From assembly GCA_037953745.1 (NCBI GenBank), contig JBAKBP010001391.1, positions 124,001-188,000 on the forward strand: DNA of 64,000 bases, written 5' to 3'. Made by a program: the position numbers and the translations under genes. Under the pieces are notes generated by a model. The model did no database searches. It saw nothing but the letters and a program-made list of their open reading frames with translations, and was not told where the DNA came from. This DNA comes from Lithodes maja. Taxonomy: Eukaryota; Arthropoda; Malacostraca; Decapoda; Lithodidae. Below are positions 1 through 11,396 of this stretch, one piece after another. Numbering within the stretch: position 1 is the stretch's first letter; each line of letters opens with the position of its first letter.

Positions 1-1350
1 AATAGTAGGTGATACAAGGGGAGTGAGCGGAATTTGTGTCAAAGCAATGGAAGTAGCCAGAGGTCGGACATTCAATGTTGGCGTGGAAGCTCCCAGACCA
101 ACTATAGGAGGCTCTGGTTGCTGGCCAAAAAACTTAGTTAAAGCACTTGCTAATAACCCATTAATCTCATCCGCCGTGACAAATTGAGCAGAGGAAGAAC
201 TACTAGGTGAAGCCTCCCTATTCTGAGAGTCATCTACGACTGAACTAGACAAGTGAATTCCCACCTCAGAAATAATAGAGCCCTCATCCCTTGCCTCCGG
301 TCCCTCTTGAGAGGATTCCGCCGAGGCTGGGACCCCCTCATGTTGCCATGTTAAGTCAGGGATGGAAGACGGGATCTCCGCGTCCCGGTGGACTTCAGCC
401 ACTACCTGCGTTGCCTGAGACGGAAGTAAGCTGTCCCTCCATGGCTGGGAGTACCTCCAAACTCCCCGGTCTTGGCCGGAACTCACTTGTGAGCCAGGCC
501 CCACCCCAATGACTGAGCCCTCACTCGAGCCCTCTAGCGGGTTATCACTGCCGGGAGAACCCCCTAACTCGAAAGTGAGAATATTGGAACTGGGAATAAT
601 ATTTGGGGACAACCTGTCCGCCGGTATATCCCCCACCACAGTCTCTGACTCCACTTCCGACCTGTCAGATTGGACATGAGACATGTCGGGAGTAGAGGCA
701 GAAAGTGAGGTTTAAGGCTCCGGCGAACGCCGGGAGGACTTTCGTTCATGAGACTCTTTCTTAGAAGACTTGTGACTCCGCCTCGACTTTGATGTATCAC
801 TAGAACTGTCCTTGGTCTTGTCCGTCCTACTCTTCTTCCGCGAAGGTGAAGTCGAGTGACTATGTGTCTGCTTTCTGAGAGGAGACCGTGACCTGGACCT
901 AGATCTTGACTCTGAAGCTGTCGCCGGGGGAGACGGCTCTCGCGGTCTCTTAGCTGTGCCGGGAGAGGGAAGAAGCCCTTTACCCAGCCCAGTCTCTGCC
1001 GACTTATTGACTTTACTTCGGGAAGGAGGACGTTTAAGTGGGGGGTACTGAACCAACAAACGGTCCCATAGAATTACGTTATCACACTGCAGTGCTTTAT
1101 GAGCCACTGTAGTAGCATAATTAGTAAGAAGTTGTCTGACCTCGCGTAATGCAACCGCCGCGGCCAGATTGTCGTGCTGTAATACTTTAATACTAAGCTG
1201 ACTACAAAAGGTACAATTCTTCGTTACCCACAAACCCCTTGATCGGTCTAAGCATTTGACACAACGAATGCACAGAGTATGTGCAAAAATAGGGATCCCG
1301 GAACATGAGGGCGTTGAGCAAAAGTCAAAAACAGGAGCTAGAGTAGCCAT
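1..1350 (-). CDS. DIRS-like retrotransposon gag-like ORF1, copy A (partial, one in-frame stop)
   Basis: The frame opens with ATG at 1350 and reads 212 codons to a TAA at 714-712. It then stays open in the same frame to the window edge, with an internal ATG at 684. The first part has a Cys cluster near residues 11-50 (spaced CxxC and CxxCxxC), a helical middle and an SR-rich tail near residues 140-212. The second part is acidic and Ser-rich and aligns by eye with copy B at 8780-9061 plus 17186-17490 (shared GVWRYSQ, LTWQH, VPASA and NVRPLATS). By position it is the structural (gag-like) protein of a DIRS element, presumably binding element RNA; that role is inference. The start is chosen because copy B has an equivalent ATG at 6211 (MATVAPVF). 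The lone TAA may be a mutation or a real boundary between two ORFs. Confidence 0.7.
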
Positions 1351-2596
1351 GGCAGAGACTGGTTAAAAGCTAACTCCCCCCGGGCCTCACCTGGTCCTCT
1401 GTGGACCCGCCGGAACTCCGCCCTGGAAAAAAGGAAATTTCCAGGAATTAATGCTCATAAGGTTACCCCCAAAATGTTCTAACACAAGTGTTAATGAACC
1501 GCCGGGCAACGAGATGTAATACACCACTATTACCTCTTGCTACCCCGTAGGTTCATATGTAAAGATTTTTGAATATCTCTACGTGTTCAAAAGATTTAAG
1601 AATATCCTCTGACATGATATAAAGATGACGCAGTCTTCCCTGTGATATAATATTCACCGGGAACCCATAATAAGACGCCGGCCTCCTTATTATAACGCAG
1701 TTAACCAGGTTAAGCCCATCTTAATAGATCTGACTCCTTTCGAAGCCTTCATAGATCGCCGTAAGTTGAATGTCTCGATACACAATTGTATCCCTCAATT
1801 GTTTGGTTAATCCTACCGGATTGTAAATCTGTGATTCCCACCCTCCCGAGGTTCAACCGCCAGGTGAAAATTAATAGAAAAGTTAACCCCAATTGTTCCT
1901 ATCCCCACTTCTTTGCAAAAGATCGCCGGGGTGGAAAGACTAATTCAAACAAAACAGCCCAGTTTTTTTAACAGCTTTGCAAAACCGGGAAAAACTATAG
2001 TCAACAGGTGTCCGCATGAACCCCTAGTTGAATCGGGGAAAGCCATTCAGCCGGGACACATACAGTAAGCCTGAACCCAGGCCCCACTACAGAGACGCAG
2101 TTCTGGAGAGCCCTCAAGCCACTACTCGCCGGGGAAAACAAGCCTATTTTTAATCACGCGTGATTAAAACTCGGCAACCAGCCGGATTTTCTCGGTTGCA
2201 ATCGAGAAAACCCGCCGGAAAAGGCATCCCACACCCGCCAGACGCAATCTGAGACCCAGCCGGATTTTCACGGAGCAATCGAGAAAACCCGCCGGAAATG
2301 GTAACCCACACCAACCAGATGCAATCGGAGGTACACAAATAGTGCCTGGAATAAGCCAATACACAACTTATCCAGAACACACATGACACAGTAGTACATA
2401 TATAATAAATCAATAACACTTGCACATGTAAAAAAGCTACGAGAGGCTGGCTAGGCCTAAGCAGACGGAGTATCGCTTAAACATGTCGTAATAAAAACAA
2501 AAAGCACTGAATAATATCACAACAGGAACAGTCGCCAACACACCTCGAAGAAATAAACCCCGGAGGGAGTACTGACACGGGACCTAGAAAAAACTT
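1351..2596 (-). mobile_element. DIRS copy A, 5' untranslated region
   Basis: This stretch is the reverse complement of 4784-6210 in copy B with many substitutions. It carries several CCCGGCGGG-type GC blocks and runs of AATTGGGGTTAAC. Similarity to copy B stops at about 2596, so copy A lacks the terminal inverted repeat seen at 4116-4420 and is 5'-truncated or broken there. It holds no convincing ORF. Copies A and B point away from each other (head to head). Confidence 0.65.
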
Positions 2597-2790
2597 AGTT
2601 TTCCTTCCTTCCCTTCGGGTTGTCAAAGCCGTATTTTCTCATAAAATAACACTAATTTACGAGGCACCATGACCCACTTTTCTGATGTTGTTGTTGTTGT
2701 TTTTGGCTCACTCTCCTATCCAGGAGTTTGTTCTTTGAAGTATGGCTCTTTCCTTATTGTTATTATTATTTGTAAACCATTTTCATATTA

Positions 2791-3850
2791 CACTCTAACC
2801 TCCATTTAACGGATTCCGATTTAACGGATATCGGCAATAACGGTCAAAAAATATAGGCCGGACAATGGACCCAGCAACGGACATAGTCCGTTGCTATAAA
2901 AAAGTTGGAGCCAAGTCCGTTGCTCTATCTATTTATCTCTCTAATGCACCTACCTAAATCCCTTATACATTAACATAACTATGTCTTATTTGGACTTTTT
3001 GTAATCTTTGAATCATTTCTAATATGATGGAATTGAAAAATATAATATCCTTCCAGCACATAGATAAATAATAAATAAGATAGTCAACAAAATATTTCAA
3101 CTCTCCCCTCCGTGCCAGCAGAGACGGAAGATTTACTTTTGATAGATTTTTTGTTTTGTTTTTTTCCCTCGATATACACACTCTTTCTATTTATCTATCT
3201 CTCTAATTCATCTACCTAAATCCCTTATACATTAACATAACTATGTCTTATTTGGACTTTTTGTAATCTTTGAATAATTTCTAATGTGATGAAATTGAAA
3301 AATATAATATCCTTCCAGCACATAGATAAATAATAAATGAGATAATCAACAAAATATTTCAACCCTCCCCTCCGTCTAGGCGCAGAGCTTCCCAGACGGG
3401 AGATTTACGTTTGATAGATTTTTGTTTTTTTTTGTTCCCACGGTATACACAAAATGATGGGGAAATATTATAACATGTTTTTAATTGACATTTGTGTCGT
3501 TTTTGCTGATTATGAGTTGGTGGAAAATAAAATCTTTAATTCTATCATATCGGAAATGATTCACAGATTATATAGAGACCAAATAATATACACTTTTAAG
3601 TGTGTTCAATAGTTTTGCATTATCAATAGGGTGTAGCACAAGGGATTACCAGGATTTATTTCAGATACAGTAAAAAAAAGGATGCATAACAGTTAAATGT
3701 CACGATCCCGGACACCTGTACTCAACACCGGATTTTTCTCAAGGAATTTCCGGATTACATCCGGACTGGACAGTATTTAGCAGCAACGGACATTTAGCAG
3801 GAACGGACAGGTGCTTGCACGCATTTGTCCGTTAAATGGAGGGTCGAGTG
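2791..3850. mobile_element. Non-autonomous pogo-type element (TA TSD, CACTC...GAGTG ends)
   Basis: Imperfect terminal inverted repeats (TIRs) around CTCCATTTAACGG (left) and CCGTTAAATGGAG (right) are flanked by TA on both sides. The interior has two diverged direct copies of a ~200-bp unit (about 2925-3180 and 3190-3440), each ending in a T-rich tract. The same interior in reverse complement occurs in the element at 48075-49268. There is no coding sequence. This is a MITE or internally deleted relative of a Tc1/mariner-pogo transposon; the family name is inference from TA target and end sequence. Confidence 0.7.
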
Positions 3851-4115
3851 TACTTATATACAGTAAAAGTCCGATAATCCGACGACCGATAATTGGAATC
3901 TCCCAATAGTCCGAATTTTTGTAAATTAGGCCAAATCCGAATTCACCCGATAGTCCAAATTTCAAAAAGTCCCGAAGTCCCCTTTTTGAGGCATTAGGCT
4001 ACCCAAAAAAACACCCAGGTAACACATAATGGTACACTCACATATCATATGTTCATGAAATCACTTTAAATGTTTACCATTATGTTTCATATTGGATGTA
4101 TAGCATTATATTTAT

Positions 4116-4420
4116 TAGTGGCCCCTCCATCATTGACGAACATGCCTATTACATAAGGCACCCTCTTCAAACACTCATCCGCCGTAGTTTGAATCTACCG
4201 CGCAGAGCATTTAAAATTTGAGGAGCCTTCATCATGAGCGCACGTGACCTCACTCATGGCTTCAGTCATAATGAATTGGGTTCTCACTACGAAAAAACTT
4301 CGTAAAAAATAAAAACAAAAAGAAAATAAGAATAACTATTCAATAAGCTTTCCATCATATCGTGGATGTACTTGTGTGGATCTTTTGACCAGACGCTACT
4401 GCAGGCGTCATTCTTCCTTC
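4116..4420 (+). repeat. DIRS copy B left inverted terminal repeat
   Basis: The 305 bp match the reverse complement of 25524-25828 nearly end to end, from TAGTGGCCCC inward to TTCTTCCTTC. A few differences are visible (for example CCTCC against CGTAA near the outer end). The DIRS model predicts non-identical ends of this kind. Confidence 0.85.
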
Positions 4421-6210
4421 TCTGCTCTGCGCTCAGCCTGCCCGGACGTGTCTCCCCACGCTCCGCGGGTTCCGCATTTGTTGCGTCCCTAGTGAGTTTT
4501 TTCTCATTTGTTTACTCCGGGATGTATCGAGTAAGGTTTGGATATGCGTAGCAGGAGTGTCCTGGGCTAGTTGCCCGCAGTGCAGTGTATTTTGGGTCGT
4601 GTGTTTGGGGCATCTATTTCGGGTGTACCCTCGTGGTCCTGTTGTGGACAGGTGAACTTTTTCACAGTTAGCTAGCTTTGTGATGCAGGCGGCTTTCATT
4701 ACGCGTTATTGCTTCCTTTTATCTTTCTGATGAGGTAGCGTATTTTTGCTGACGTTCCCAGCGTATTTTTCTTCACTTAGTGAAGTTTTTTCTGGGTCCC
4801 GAGTCAGTTCTTCCCTTTGCCGGAAGTGTTTGCTACAGTGGTGTGTTGGCGGTGGTTCCTGTTGTGATATAATAAAGTGCTTTTTGTTTATATTCCAACA
4901 TATTACTGTTATCCGTCTGCCTAGGCCTAGCCAGCCTCTCGTAGGTTTACCACATATACAAGTGTTATTGATTTATTTTCTAAATATGTACTACTGTGTC
5001 ATGTGTGTCCTGGTTTAGTTGTGTATTGGCTAATTCCACGGACTATTTAAGTGTCCTGGGGTAGTTGTGTATTGGCTAATTCCATGGACTTTGTTGGGCC
5101 CGGCGTTAGTTGTGTTTTGGCTACGCCTCGGTCCGGTGTTGCGTTCAGATGGTATCTGGACGGGGTGGGTTTTTTCCGGCGGGTTTTTCTCGGTTTCACC
5201 TTGATAACCCCGGCTGGTTGCCGAGTTTTGGCCACGCGTGGTTTAAAACAGGCTTGTTTCCCCGGCGAGTGGTGTCTGTGGCTCCCCAGGACTGTGTCTC
5301 TGGGGTGCCTGTTTCAGGCTCCTTATGACTCCCGGCGGGTTGGCTGTACCCATCTAACAGTGTTCATACGGACACGTGTTGTTTGTAGTTTTTTCGGTTT
5401 TGCAAAGCCAATATAAAACTATGCTGTTGTTGTATTTCCTCCCCGGCGATCTTTTCAAAGAAGTGGGGATAGGAACAATTGGGGTTAACTTTTAAACTTT
5501 AAATCACCCGGCGGGTGCAACCTGGAAGGGTGGGATGACCGAATTTGCAAAATTCAGTTTAGTTGACCAGACAATTGAGGGATGCATTGTGTATCGCCTC
5601 CTTCAACATACGGCGCTTTAGGGCACAATTGGGGTTAACGTTTTTTAAACTATTATTCACACCCGGCGGGTGCTCCTTGGAAGGATGGGAATAACGAATT
5701 TACAATTCAGTTAGTTAACCAGACAATTGAGGGATACGTTTTGTATCGCCGCCTTCAACATACGGCGATCTAAAAAGATACTTCGGCAGAAGTTAGATCT
5801 CGTATATTTGTCAGGCTTCCCAGTTTTTTATCTACGAGATAATTCGGGGGCCGGCGTCTTTTTTAGTTTTTTTTTTTTTCCAAAATTGAATCTTGAAACA
5901 AACACCACCGGAAAGACTTAATCAGTTATAAACGCCATGCTGGTCTTTATATATTATGTAAGAGGGTATTCATAAATCTTTTGGACAAACTAAGATATTC
6001 TGAAATCTTTTACTTAGGAAACCCCACCGCGTAGCGAGCTGTAGTCGTTGAGTATTACGTCTCGTTACCCGGCGGGTTATTTAACACTTGTGTGCGAACA
6101 TGATTGGGTTAACCTTATGAGCATTAATTCCTGGAAATTTTCTTTTTTCCAGAGCTGGGTCCTGGCGGGTCTATGCAGAACCTTGAGTAAGTTTCCCACC
6201 AGTGTCTGTC
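4421..6210 (+). mobile_element. DIRS copy B 5' leader with direct repeats
   Basis: There is no credible ORF. From 4784 the sequence is homologous to copy A (2596 down to 1351). A ~160-bp unit starting at AATTGGGGTTAAC is repeated in tandem at about 5478-5790, each copy holding a CCCGGCGGGTG block and ending at TCAACATACGGCG. This is probably the transcribed leader of the element. I could not place a promoter. Confidence 0.6.
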
Positions 6211-7558
6211 ATGGCTACCGTTGCCCCGGTTTTTGCTTTCTGCATTAGGCCCTCCTGTTCAGATATCCCTACTTTTGCGCACACCCTTTGTATAAAATGT
6301 GTTAAAATGTCTCGTTTGGTGTGGGTTACCTTTCCGGCGTTTTTCTCGTTGCTCCGAGAACACCGTTTTTGTTTACCGAGTTTTAGTCAGGATGGCTAAA
6401 ATAGGTAAGTTACCCCGACGAGTTTGGTCGCTTGAGGGCTCATCAGAAACTGCGTTTTCTGTGGTCGAGCCTGGGATCAGGCTTCCTGTGTTATTCATTG
6501 CTTTATGCATTACGCCCTCCTGTAATGTCTCGTTTGGTGTGGGTTACCTTTCCGGCGTTTTTCTCGTTGCTCCGAGAACACCGTTTTTGTTTACCGAGTT
6601 TTAGTCAGGATGGCTAAAATAGGTAAGTTACCCCGACGAGTTTGGTCGCTTGAGGGCTCATCAGAAACGGCGTTTTCTGTGGTCAAGCCTGGGATCAGGC
6701 TTCCTGTGTTATTCCCGGCGAGGGGGGCTCCACACAGTTATCTAGGTGATCATGCTGACACCTGTTGGACATGGTTTTCTCGGCATTTCAAAGCCATTGA
6801 AACAATGCTGTCTGTTTGTTTGGTCTTTCCCTCCCGGCGACCTTTTTACAAAGAGGTCTGGGGCAGGTATAATTGGTTTGACATTGCATATAAAACCCGG
6901 CGGTTGTACCTTCGGGTGGTTATATTAACGGATTTGCGATTCGCGATAATTTGCCAAACAATTGATTGATACAATAGGGTATCACAGCCTTCAAGACGGC
7001 GATCTATGAGGGCTTCTGGGAGAAGCCAGATTAGAGATAAAGATTGGCTTAGACTTTTTATGGGATAAAAAGATGCCTGAATCTTACTAGTGTTTCAAGT
7101 GTAAAGGGATACTTGAAAGACTTCATCTTTAATAAAGATATGCTTCATCTTTATGAGGATTCAGAAGTTATGCTTAATTCTTTTGGACAGGTAAAAGATA
7201 TGCTGAAATCTTTAATAAGCCATTGAAACAATGCTGTTTGTTTGTTTAGTCTTTCCCTCCCGGCGACCTTTTTACAAAAAGGTCTGGGGCAGGTACAATT
7301 GGTTTGACATTGCATATAAAACCCGGCGGTTGTACCTTCGGGTGGTTATATTAACTGATTTGCAATTCGCGATAATTTGCCAAACAATTGATTGATACAA
7401 TAGGGTATCACGGCCTTCAAGACGGCGATCTATGAGGGCTTCTGGGAGAAGCCGGATTAGAGATTAAGATAGGCTTAGACTTTTTATGGGATAAAAAGAT
7501 GCCGGAATCTTACTAGTGTTTCAAGTGTAAAGGGATACTTGAAAAACTTCATCTTTAA
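6211..7558 (+). pseudogene. DIRS copy B gag-like start, broken by tandem duplications
   Basis: The first codons (MATVAPVFAFC, then TFAHTLCIKCVK) match the copy A gag start, but the frame soon fails. A 222-bp segment is duplicated at about 6305-6526 and 6527-6750. A ~426-bp segment (starting AAGCCATTGAAACAATG) is duplicated from 6791 and 7217. A third gag-start-like stretch occurs at about 8064-8135. Copy B therefore cannot make the N-terminal gag-like domain from here. Confidence 0.6.
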
Positions 7559-7784
7559 CCCAATCCGACATATGACGCGATTTTGAGCCGATTAGGGATA
7601 CTTTAAAGCCTTTGTTACCATCAGGGAATTTAGAAACCTTTAGTTTAGTTACTTCAACCTCTGCAGTTGTCTTTGAGTTAGTTGTGGGCAGAAAACTAAT
7701 TTTTGGGAGATAATTATAAGAGTGAGAGAACTCTATTTCTTATTGCTAATCTGGCAACCTCTGCGTCATATGAGTCTGAAGGGG
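7559..7784. mobile_element. TTAA MITE (piggyBac type), 226 bp
   Basis: Flanked by TTAA on both sides (7555-7558 and 7785-7788), with CCC...GGGG ends and imperfect inverted repeats reading CATATGACGC just inside. A diverged copy is at 55992-56218. The uninterrupted site CATCTTTAATAAAGATATG is present at about 7127-7145 in the sister tandem copy, so the insertion followed the tandem duplication. Confidence 0.85.
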
Positions 7785-8185
7785 TTAATAAAGATATGCT
7801 TCATCTTTATGAGGATTCAGAAGATATGCTTAAATCTTCTGGACAGGTAAAGATATCCTGAAATCTTTAATATGAAACTAAAGGAAAACGAAAAGTAGTG
7901 GTGGAGTGCTACGGTTCGTTGACCGGCGGTTTTGTGGCACATATTTTGTACCATTTTTTGGGTGTAACCCTATGAGCATTAATCCCCGGAAATTTCTCTT
8001 TCCAGGGCAGAGTTCCGGTGTTGCACCAGGTAGTTCCCGGGGGTGGGGTAGTTTTCCCCCAGTCTCTGTCATGTCGGCACTTGAACCTCTCATTGCTGTA
8101 TGTTCAACGCCGTTAAGCTCAGGTATCCCTATCTTAATTTTATTTGTTAATGAAATAATTTAATAACTGATTCATAATAAACATA

Positions 8186-8534
8186 AACATAAACATAAAC
8201 ATAATAGACTAATGAGGAAGTAAGAAGGAGGTGTGGTGTGGAGGTAGATGTGCTGGAAAGTGTGAAAAGGAACAACTTGAGATGGTTCGGCCATATGGAA
8301 CGTATGGAGGGCGAGAGAATGACTAAGAGGGTGTACGAGAGCGAGGTGGAGGGACAGAGGGGGAGAGGTAGACCGAATATGAGGTGGAAGGATGGAGTGA
8401 GGAACTACATGAACGAAGGCGGTGCTGGTTGGGAGGAGGGGCGTCGACTGACTGGGGACAGAGGTGCATGGGGGCGGTTCGTTCGTGGCCACCCCTTCGG
8501 GGATCACGGCGTCGGGCAATAGATAGATAGATAG
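8186..8534 (+). mobile_element. 5'-truncated LINE (RTE-like family F1), C-terminus and tail
   Basis: An open stretch (8238-8522, 94 codons) matches the C-terminus of the LINE at 57678-59270 (NNLRWFGHMERM ... GHPFGDHG). It ends in the same tail (GGCCACCCCTTC ... GGCAATAGATAG repeats). The duplication ATAATAAACATA is at 8174-8185 and 8535-8546; extra AACATA units follow the left copy. It lies inside the DIRS gag region. No catalytic domain is left. Confidence 0.85.
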
Positions 8535-8689
8535 ATAATAAACATATATATATTTTCTATGATTATATTATGATAATATTGTGTTTATTTATAGTAATTT
8601 ATTTTAATACAATTAAATATAAATTAAATTAATTAGTATACTTTATGATTTTGCTCACCAGCTCTGCTTTCAATGTGTTAATGAGCTAT

Positions 8690-9061
8690 GGGAGCTTTTA
8701 ATTATCATAAACCTTTACAGGGCTCTCTTTCAGAGAGTATACCGAGCTCGCAAGCGAGGGACAGCCACAGCCAAGGTGTATGGCGATACTCACAGTCCTG
8801 GCAGGACAGAACACATCCCTTTGTGACTCAACTAGTGCTGACGTCCACCGGGATGCCGATGTACCATGTTCTATCCCAGTTTTAACATGGCAACATGTGG
8901 AGGTCCCGGCTTCGGCGGGATCTTCCCATGATAAGCCAGACTTAACGGATGAAGAACAACGATCTCTGGTCTCAGAGATGGAGGTTGAAGAGTCCAGTCA
9001 CCTTCTAGGCGACTCTCAGGGTACTGTCGAATCTCCACGGAGTTCGTCATCGGCTAGGTAT
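8690..9061 (+). pseudogene. DIRS copy B gag-like second half, 5' of the LTR insertion
   Basis: Codons from about 8780 (frame used at 9061) match copy A 550-180 on the minus strand: GVWRYSQ (one frame off, upstream), VHRDA, LTWQH, VPASA, then a Ser-rich run. The frame is continuous across the Gypsy insertion: it breaks at the GTAT duplication and resumes at 17186 with the same reading frame. One frameshift near 8790 separates the GVWRYSQ part. Confidence 0.65.
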
Positions 9062-10909
9062 TGTTACGACCGGGCACTCGGGTACACTAGGGCTCTTACA
9101 CAGGACTCGAGTATGGCTCGCTGCCACAACGGAAACACACGATCCCAACCCCAGAGTACTGCCAGCCGAACAAAAAACGCCACTACACTCCAGAGTTCTA
9201 TCTGCTATAACGGGGTATACAAGAACTCGGTACTAGCGTTTCACACAACAGACTAATAACTAGACGGGAGTTATCTAGTCTGGTCAACAATCAAACAAAG
9301 AAGAAAGTACTACAACACTAAAGAATAGTGTTGGCCGAAGCCGAAGTAATCCACCCTTGAACTAAGAACTTAAGAAGTCCTCCACCCTCTACTTCGGATC
9401 GGCACTATTACGTTACGTTAAACAATAGTCCTCGAGCATCAAGCAAGGAATCTTCTGATAAGTTAGATGCTTCTCGAATACTCATAAGAAGTAAGTATCG
9501 GATTTTGAACAGCAATTTAATGAATAACTCACTGGTAATTAAAGGCTTTAAATTGACATAAGAAGAATTATAAGAATAAGCAATAGGATATGGCAAACAT
9601 TAAGAAGAAGTACTCCGACAATGCACTGGCAATAGCCTACTAAGATTGTGCTCGTGGGCCACTAATCTCTGAAGTAGCTAAGCGTGCCACACATGAAATC
9701 AATAGTGCATAAACAATAATATACATAAGGAGAAGCTTCAATACTATGCTGTATCTGCTGGTCGAGCAAAGTCTAGCTGGGATACATAAGGTTAAGAGAC
9801 AATGGCTGAGCAAGCGGCTCGTAGCCTAGCGAGGTCCTTAAGACTGTGCGGCCAAATTACGTTAATTGACGGGATGCTCTCTTGAGAGATCCAGATCACT
9901 AGTATCTGGTTCTCTCCTGGCGATCCTCTCAAAGTCAAGCAAATGAGATAGCACAGTGTTGGGTGGCAGAGGCAAAAGCCCTCACTCGCAACACAGTGCT
10001 AAACTCCCACGGTACACAGTCAGAAAGACCACCTAGGCGTTCCACGTCTCCGTTGCAATTGTACTGGTTCAACCGCAACCTAGTACTCATAGGAAATCAC
10101 AACTCAGAAACCCTATCCCAGTCTAGCATTGCCTAAACCAGCAGAAAACAGGAACATGAATAATCGCACACAGGGAAATGCATATACGAGTGCAACAAAC
10201 ATCAATCAATCCTATTCTAGTTAACCCTTCCAAAAATAGGCTATCTAACAGGCACTTATCTCGTGAGAACTCAAGCGATAATACTTTGGCTGACTAAATC
10301 TGCACCAAAGGGGTCATTGGTTAAAAAAGGATGAGAAGAGAAGAAGATAGGCTGTTCAGAGAGTAGAGAAAGTTCACATCAGTCGGAAGAATATGGATAG
10401 TTGCAAGGGATATGAGAAGTCGCTCTGCCTGATGAGTTCTAAGGGACAATGCGGCTAGACTTCCCTTTTTATACTCGGCCCTCTAGTGAGCATATCACCA
10501 ACTACTAAGGACCGCCCACTAGCAATCATTACGTAATATTCTCTCTCAATCTGGGATCGACAAAGGATTTCCCACGCACTGAGAGGGAGGAGGGAGGAGG
10601 GAGGAGGGAATTAGGCCTACCTGCCCGCGTGGCGCACTCACTGGTCCCCGTTACATACTCTCTCTCTCCTCTCATCATTACAAATAAGTCCCACACACAA
10701 CACTTATAACTAATGATATAAAATAGAACTCGTTGACTCAGATGAAAACAAAATACATATTTATAATACTTATAGTACAACGGCTCACATAAACTAAGTT
10801 AGGAAACTTTACACAGACTACAGCCAAAGTTCCTGCCCTGACGATCCTAGCGAGAGTGGGGTCTGACTGAGCGTTCTGTACAGCATGCTCATACTCGGCA
10901 TGCGTCACA
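9062..10909 (-). repeat. 3' LTR of the Gypsy element (1848 bp)
   Basis: Direct repeat of 15345-17185. By eye I find four substitutions (for example at about 9080, 9833, 10329 and 10632) and one extra 7-bp AGGAGGG unit near 10575, which accounts for the whole length difference. Confidence 0.9.
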
Positions 10910-11396
10910 CCTCCCCCAAGATTTTACTTGCTCAACCCTGAGCTAAAATCTGACACGCAGAACCTCATCAAACCCCTCACACCCAGCGACCGCATGGCAC
11001 TAAAACAACGCTGAGTTTATCACTAAAACACATCTTATAAAAAAAAAATTCACATTTCATAACTCCTCCCAATAATAGCAAAAGACATAATATCATGCTC
11101 CCAGAGCGAGCTTACAGCAGCTCAGCCGTTTGATAGTTCGTGGACTACTCAAACTCTATAGGCTATGACAAACTTATACAATTATCTATATCAAAAAGAA
11201 AGAGTTTTTTTATGATTTTTATATTTTAATATGTTTTTTTTCCGGCTGCACTATAAGGGCAGCCTATTTTTCTTCTATACCAAACGCTCAACAATCCTGC
11301 TTTACGACCCAATACGCTGGGCTACAACCGCGAGCCAACAAGCACCAAGCGCAAAATACTATTCAAACTAAAGCAGGAGGCTACCCGTGTGTCAAT
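10910..11396 (-). other. Non-coding stretch between ORF end and 3' LTR
   Basis: 487 bp between the ORF stop and the polypurine tract. It is AT-rich with poly-A and poly-T runs and no ORF; an integrase domain would be expected here in a complete Gypsy element and is absent. Confidence 0.6.

Noticed and set aside
2681..2700. Short GTT repeat considered as a LINE tail
   Set aside because: No LINE 3' end sequence next to it.
8172..8519. 115-codon minus-strand frame over the F1 LINE tail (also at 40045-40398 plus and 58917-59267 minus)
   Set aside because: It is the antisense of the conserved LINE C-terminus; the sense frame carries the family motifs.
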